A stretch of DNA of 18,629 bases from Treponema sp. (GTDB taxonomy: Bacteria; Spirochaetota; Spirochaetia; Treponematales; Treponemataceae): contig JAILNY010000141.1 in NCBI GenBank assembly GCA_024691105.1, positions 1 through 18,629 on the forward strand, in the 5' to 3' direction. Shown here in pieces: positions 15,307 to 18,629 of this stretch. Position numbers and translations under genes: made by a program. The notes beneath the pieces were generated by a model that did no database searches, had not been told where the DNA came from, and saw only the letters and a program-made list of their open reading frames with translations. Position 1 is the first letter of the stretch. Each line of letters begins with the position of its first letter.

Positions 15307-15315
15307 ATTATATCA
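15307..15315 (-). promoter_or_regulatory. Extended -10 promoter for galE
   Basis: Minus-strand TGATATAAT is a perfect TATAAT (15312-15307) with the TGn extension. It predicts a transcript start near 15300 and a leader of about 26 nt holding the ribosome binding site. It partly overlaps one arm of the inverted repeat at 15311-15348. Confidence 0.6.
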
Positions 15316-15348
15316 CAAAATCAGATTTATATTCCATAATTTGTGATA
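15311..15348. repeat. 9-bp inverted repeat overlapping the galE promoter
   Basis: TATCACAAA at 15311-15319 and TTTGTGATA at 15340-15348 are exact reverse complements with a 20-nt spacer. One arm lies over the galE -10. This suggests an operator; a terminator for the upstream lipoprotein gene is less likely because no T-run follows the stem. Confidence 0.5.
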
Positions 15349-15356
15349 AAGGAATT

Positions 15357-16763
15357 TTACCATTTATCAACTGTTTCGGCATAAGTAAAAATGAGCTCAT
15401 CATTTTCTACAGTATAGTGCTCAAGATTATTCTCTGAATTTCCATTTAATATATCAAGATAAATTGCACTTGCTGGATAATCATCATTTCTTACCCGCAT
15501 TCCTACAGAAGGATAATAATATAATTTATCCTGTACAAAGTGAACTTCTTTAGCACCATGCACTTTTGTATAAACAACTGTTTTATAAAATATAAAATTA
15601 CTGCCATCTGCACATGTCGTCATGTATAAAGCATAGTCATTTTCTTTTTCAAAGCAGTTTGCAAGATGGCGTGAACTTATCACAGCGGTTTTTCCATTAT
15701 ACATTCGGATAAGATAAATCGGAAACTCTTTATTACCGACTGTTTCATAATAAAAAGTCTCCTTTTCAATTGTAACATTTTCGCCAAGTGATATGCTGTA
15801 TTCTTTTCCATCAACGCCATACGCAGTGCATTCACAGCGTGCATACAAAAACCAGCGCGGAAGATCAAATGTATAAGTGTGTCCATCGTCCTCTATTTGC
15901 GAGTTCTCATGCAATTCATCTATCTGGGCTTCTTTTTCCTGTTTGTCAGATTTTATAATCTTTTCGATCTGTTCCTTAAAGTCTTCAGGATTTAGCGAAG
16001 AATTGAGCAAATCAACGATGTCTTTATCCGTATCTTCTTTTACATAAGAAGCAAGAGATTTAACCTTTGAAGTAATTCGATTTATCAGTATCAGTTTTAC
16101 AAGTTCTTTATTATTTGTTTTAACTGCGGCCTCAAAAATCGGAACCATACAAAAAATAATTCCGTCATACATATCAGAATCAATCTGAGAATAATATGTA
16201 TTGAATAAATCCATATGCCCGCATTCAACTAAAGTTACAAGCGGACAGTCTTTTTCATATTCTTTAATATCTCTGATAGAAGTATGGTCATGAACATAAT
16301 CAAAAACTCTCTGGATATTTTCTGCACCCATATTTGATTCATATGCGTATTTTACAACCTCACAGAGGAACTTATTATAATGCTCTCTATCCCAGTCAAT
16401 CTGGCACATATTATTGATAAGTTCTTCAACATATTTTTTATCATCAAGAGCATCTTTTGCAAAGTGCACAAGATTTTCAGGATTAGTTGCAATGTATTTT
16501 ACCATACACCAGCCGGATTTTTTAAAGCCGTTATTCTTATAAGAAACTTTTACAAAATCATCTTCAATTTCAAGAACAGTAAGATCCTGGCAGTAATCAA
16601 CGTGACCGCGATATTTTGTACACTTAGAATCATTGTAAATGTTAGCGCCCCCTTTATTGCAGATATAACATTCAAATCCAATTATCTGATCTGTTTTTTC
16701 AGGAGCACAGGAACAAAATAAAGTAAGAGACACAAGAATTACAAAAAAATATTTATCTTTCAT
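15357..16763 (-). CDS. SH3b/ankyrin-like lipoprotein, shorter tandem paralogue
   Basis: Starting from the ATG at 16763 (an adjacent ATG at 16766 is equally possible), the 468-residue product has a lipoprotein signal ending LTLFCSC, with Cys19 probably lipidated. Residues about 29-91 form an SH3b-like domain (GGANIYNDS, then VKVSY and SGWCMVKYIA). Helical segments resembling ankyrin repeats follow (CPLVTLVECGHMDLFN, PIFEAAVKTNNKELVKLIL). The C-terminal ~180 residues hold a domain shared only with the upstream neighbour, including RCECTAYG and KTAVISSRHLANCF. The start overlaps the stop of the upstream gene by 11 nt with no good ribosome binding site, so translational coupling is likely. It lacks the second SH3b found in its paralogue. 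Function unknown; periplasmic or surface anchoring is inferred. Confidence 0.82.
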   Translation of the reverse strand: MKDKYFFVILVSLTLFCSCAPEKTDQIIGFECYICNKGGANIYNDSKCTKYRGHVDYCQDLTVLEIEDDFVKVSYKNNGFKKSGWCMVKYIATNPENLVHFAKDALDDKKYVEELINNMCQIDWDREHYNKFLCEVVKYAYESNMGAENIQRVFDYVHDHTSIRDIKEYEKDCPLVTLVECGHMDLFNTYYSQIDSDMYDGIIFCMVPIFEAAVKTNNKELVKLILINRITSKVKSLASYVKEDTDKDIVDLLNSSLNPEDFKEQIEKIIKSDKQEKEAQIDELHENSQIEDDGHTYTFDLPRWFLYARCECTAYGVDGKEYSISLGENVTIEKETFYYETVGNKEFPIYLIRMYNGKTAVISSRHLANCFEKENDYALYMTTCADGSNFIFYKTVVYTKVHGAKEVHFVQDKLYYYPSVGMRVRNDDYPASAIYLDILNGNSENNLEHYTVENDELIFTYAETVDKW

Positions 16764-18492
16764 CATAGACTGTTTCAGATTCATAAAAATAAAGTTCTCC
16801 ATTTTCTAAAATATAATACTCAACATTATATTTATCTCTTTCCTCTGGAACTGGCTGCCATATATGAACATAATTAATTGTTGCCGTTCTATCATCATTA
16901 TATCTTTGAGATAATCTTACACGTGGAGAATAAAAAACTTTTTCTTTGATAAACTGGCCTTCTTTAAAACCTGTTTCATCTGAATAAACGCTTATTTTAT
17001 AAAATATCTGGCTGCTGTCTTCTCCACAAATTGTTGAATAAACAGCGCAGTCCTCATATTTTTTAAAACAGTTTGCAATATGTCGTGAACTTAATACGGC
17101 AGTTTTTCCATTATTCAATCTGACAACATAAATCGGAAATATCTTATTATCAATTGTTTCCGAATAAGAAGTTTCATTTTCAATTACAATATCTTCACCA
17201 ACTGAAATTTTATATTCTTTACCATCGCTTCCATACGCAGTACAGTCACAACGCGCACATAAAAAATAATCGTGAAAATCAAAAGTATAAGTGCGCTCAT
17301 CGTAATCATTTTGTGGAATACTATACGGCTCATCCATTTTTATATAAAGAACATCCCCAAATATCCAGCCTTCTTTATCCTGACCAAACTTAATCTTAAA
17401 CCAGCTTACAGTTTCGCCGTTTATCTCTTGAGAATCTTTATCTGTTTTATGAGTGACTGTAACAATATCACCGTTTTTTACATAACCTGCGATTTCCTGT
17501 TCGTCCTCGTATGCAAAAATATATACCGGAATTTCTGAAGATTTTTCGTCTTTTATATAACCTTCCTGACTAAAGCTTGAACCATATACAGACAAATCTC
17601 CCTCTCGCTCAAGATATTCAGTATAGCGGTCATAAGTCCATTCATATTCGTGCTGTACATTTTTTTCTTCCAGTGGAGAATCTAAAATCTTTTTTATCTG
17701 TTCAGAAAAGTCCTCGGGATTTATAGAAGAGTTAAGCATATCAACTATGTCTTTATCTGTATTTTCCTGAATGAACGAAGTAAGAGATCCAGTTTCAGAA
17801 GCGATTCGATTTTTGAGCATTATCTTTACAACATCTTTATTATTTGCTTTTACGGCAGCCTCAAAAATAGAAGTCATAGGAACATTTTTCTGATGAATAT
17901 TATCAACAATCTCAGGATAATATTTATTGAATAATTCTATATGATCACATTCAACTAATGCAGCAAGAGGACAGTCTTTATTATATTCCTCGTAATCAAA
18001 AATCCAGGTTCGATAATGAACTAAATCAAAAACTCTCTGGATATTTTTTGCGTACATATTTGAATTGTATGCGCGTTTTACAACCGCAGAAAGAAACTTA
18101 TTATAATGCTCTCTCTGATTGTCATCCATAACAGTATTTTTTATAAGTTCCTCTACATATTTTTTTTCATAGAGAGCATCTTTTGTAATGTTAACAAGAT
18201 TTTCAGGCTTAGTCGCAATGTATTTTACATTGCACCAGCCGGAAATCTTTTTGTCACCATAGGTGTAAGTAATTTTAACATAATCATCTTCACTCTGACT
18301 AAGCAAAAGCTCTGTTCCATAATTAACGCGTCCAATATATTTTATACACTTAGAATCTTTATAAACATTGGCACCATCGATATTACTGATATAACATTCA
18401 AGATCAGAAATCTTATCTGCATCTTTAGAAGCGCAGGAATAAAATAAAGAAAAAGATGCAATAATTACAAAAAAAGCTTTACTTAATTTCAT
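16753..18492 (-). CDS. SH3b/ankyrin-like lipoprotein with second SH3b, longer paralogue
   Basis: The 579-residue product begins MKLSKAFFVIIASFSLFYSC, a lipoprotein signal with Cys20 probably lipidated. An SH3b-like domain spans about 31-93 (GANVYKDSKC, DYVKITY, SGWCNVKYIA). Ankyrin-like helices lie at about 171-255 (CPLAALVECDHIELFN, IFEAAVKANNKDVVKIML). A second SH3b-like domain occupies about 317-385 (IPVYIFAYEDEQEIAGYVKNG through KEGWIFGDVLYIK). A C-terminal domain (about 400-579) with RCDCTAYG and NGKTAVLSSRHIANCF is shared with the next gene. SH3b modules usually bind cell-wall peptides or proteins; the role here is unknown. It starts 13 nt after the stop of a membrane protein gene and overlaps its downstream paralogue. 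Confidence 0.83.
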   Translation of the reverse strand: MKLSKAFFVIIASFSLFYSCASKDADKISDLECYISNIDGANVYKDSKCIKYIGRVNYGTELLLSQSEDDYVKITYTYGDKKISGWCNVKYIATKPENLVNITKDALYEKKYVEELIKNTVMDDNQREHYNKFLSAVVKRAYNSNMYAKNIQRVFDLVHYRTWIFDYEEYNKDCPLAALVECDHIELFNKYYPEIVDNIHQKNVPMTSIFEAAVKANNKDVVKIMLKNRIASETGSLTSFIQENTDKDIVDMLNSSINPEDFSEQIKKILDSPLEEKNVQHEYEWTYDRYTEYLEREGDLSVYGSSFSQEGYIKDEKSSEIPVYIFAYEDEQEIAGYVKNGDIVTVTHKTDKDSQEINGETVSWFKIKFGQDKEGWIFGDVLYIKMDEPYSIPQNDYDERTYTFDFHDYFLCARCDCTAYGSDGKEYKISVGEDIVIENETSYSETIDNKIFPIYVVRLNNGKTAVLSSRHIANCFKKYEDCAVYSTICGEDSSQIFYKISVYSDETGFKEGQFIKEKVFYSPRVRLSQRYNDDRTATINYVHIWQPVPEERDKYNVEYYILENGELYFYESETVYDER

Positions 18493-18505
18493 CAGCCAAG
18501 AATTC

Positions 18506-18629
18506 CTATTTTTTAATTTTTTTTACTATTGAACTGAAAACAAGCGGATATAGACACACAGTCCATATCATTGTAATAAAATATCTTGCAAAGCCTTTAA
18601 CTTCTGCTCCGGCTTTAGAAAAAATAAAC
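18506..18629 (-). CDS. C-terminal end of a probable membrane protein, start beyond window
   Basis: The minus strand is open from the window edge to a TAG at 18506-18508, giving 40 residues. They include SKAGAEVKGFARYFITMIW and then a hydrophobic stretch ending PLVFSSIVKKIKK. One membrane helix followed by a lysine-rich tail fits the end of an inner-membrane protein. The family cannot be told from this piece. Only 13 nt separate it from the longer SH3b lipoprotein gene, whose weak AGGA site overlaps this stop codon, so the two are probably co-transcribed. Confidence 0.6.
   Translation of the reverse strand, partial: FIFSKAGAEVKGFARYFITMIWTVCLYPLVFSSIVKKIKK

Noticed and set aside
15311..15348. 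CRP-type binding site before galE
   Set aside because: CRP sites read TGTGA...TCACA inward with 6 nt between; here the half-sites face outward with a 20-nt spacer.
16764..16802. Start of the shorter lipoprotein at 16802
   Set aside because: It would place extra residues before the lipoprotein signal and increase the overlap with the upstream gene; the ATG at 16763/16766 gives a normal signal peptide.

Overview
This is an AT-rich bacterial segment, with genes packed in short runs on both strands. The organism is probably a spirochaete of the Treponema group. That assignment is inference: it rests on several proteins with loose spirochaete-type lipoprotein signals, an exported protein with one InlB-type B-repeat, and overall base composition. 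No rRNA, tRNA, CRISPR array, transposase or phage gene was seen, and no stretch over 300 bases lacks a gene.

Left part (1-4522). A three-gene minus-strand run encodes an exported protein of possible beta-propeller fold, an AlkD-like DNA alkylation repair protein and a GNAT acetyltransferase cut by the window edge. The spacings are 2 nt and a 4-nt ATGA overlap, so this looks like one transcript. A 780-residue secreted protein with one InlB-type B-repeat is transcribed divergently. The shared upstream region is a perfect 10-bp inverted repeat whose arms are outward-facing extended -10 elements (TGCTATTAT).

Middle (4523-11474). A minus-strand run holds an HSL-type alpha/beta hydrolase that has lost its expected Ser and His, a U32 'peptidase' (probably RNA hydroxylation), and a RelA/SpoT-family (p)ppGpp synthetase with a degenerate hydrolase site and no ACT domain. 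MetA is transcribed divergently; Glu111 predicts acetyl-CoA rather than succinyl-CoA as donor. EPSP synthase (AroA) follows, enlarged by two hydrophilic inserts. The metA/hydrolase promoter region repeats the geometry of the one at 2.1 kb, with 15 nt between the two TGC elements. Three of the four genes driven from these two regions have their ATG 6-7 nt after the -10, so their mRNAs should be leaderless.

Right part (11564-18629). All genes are on the minus strand. In transcription order they are: the end of a membrane protein, two tandem paralogous lipoproteins (SH3b, ankyrin-like helices and an unknown C-terminal domain; only the first has a second SH3b), galE with its own promoter and a 9-bp inverted repeat, an M20 metallopeptidase, and a TPR-like lipoprotein with a TTG start. 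Two gaps in this part (11475-11563 and 14175-14290) hold GC-rich palindromes of one GCGCGG...CCGCGC family, out of character with the AT-rich surroundings.

There is no evident single new multi-gene system. The most interesting signals are the two matching divergent promoters with predicted leaderless transcripts, the GC-rich palindrome family, and the enzymes with altered or missing catalytic residues.
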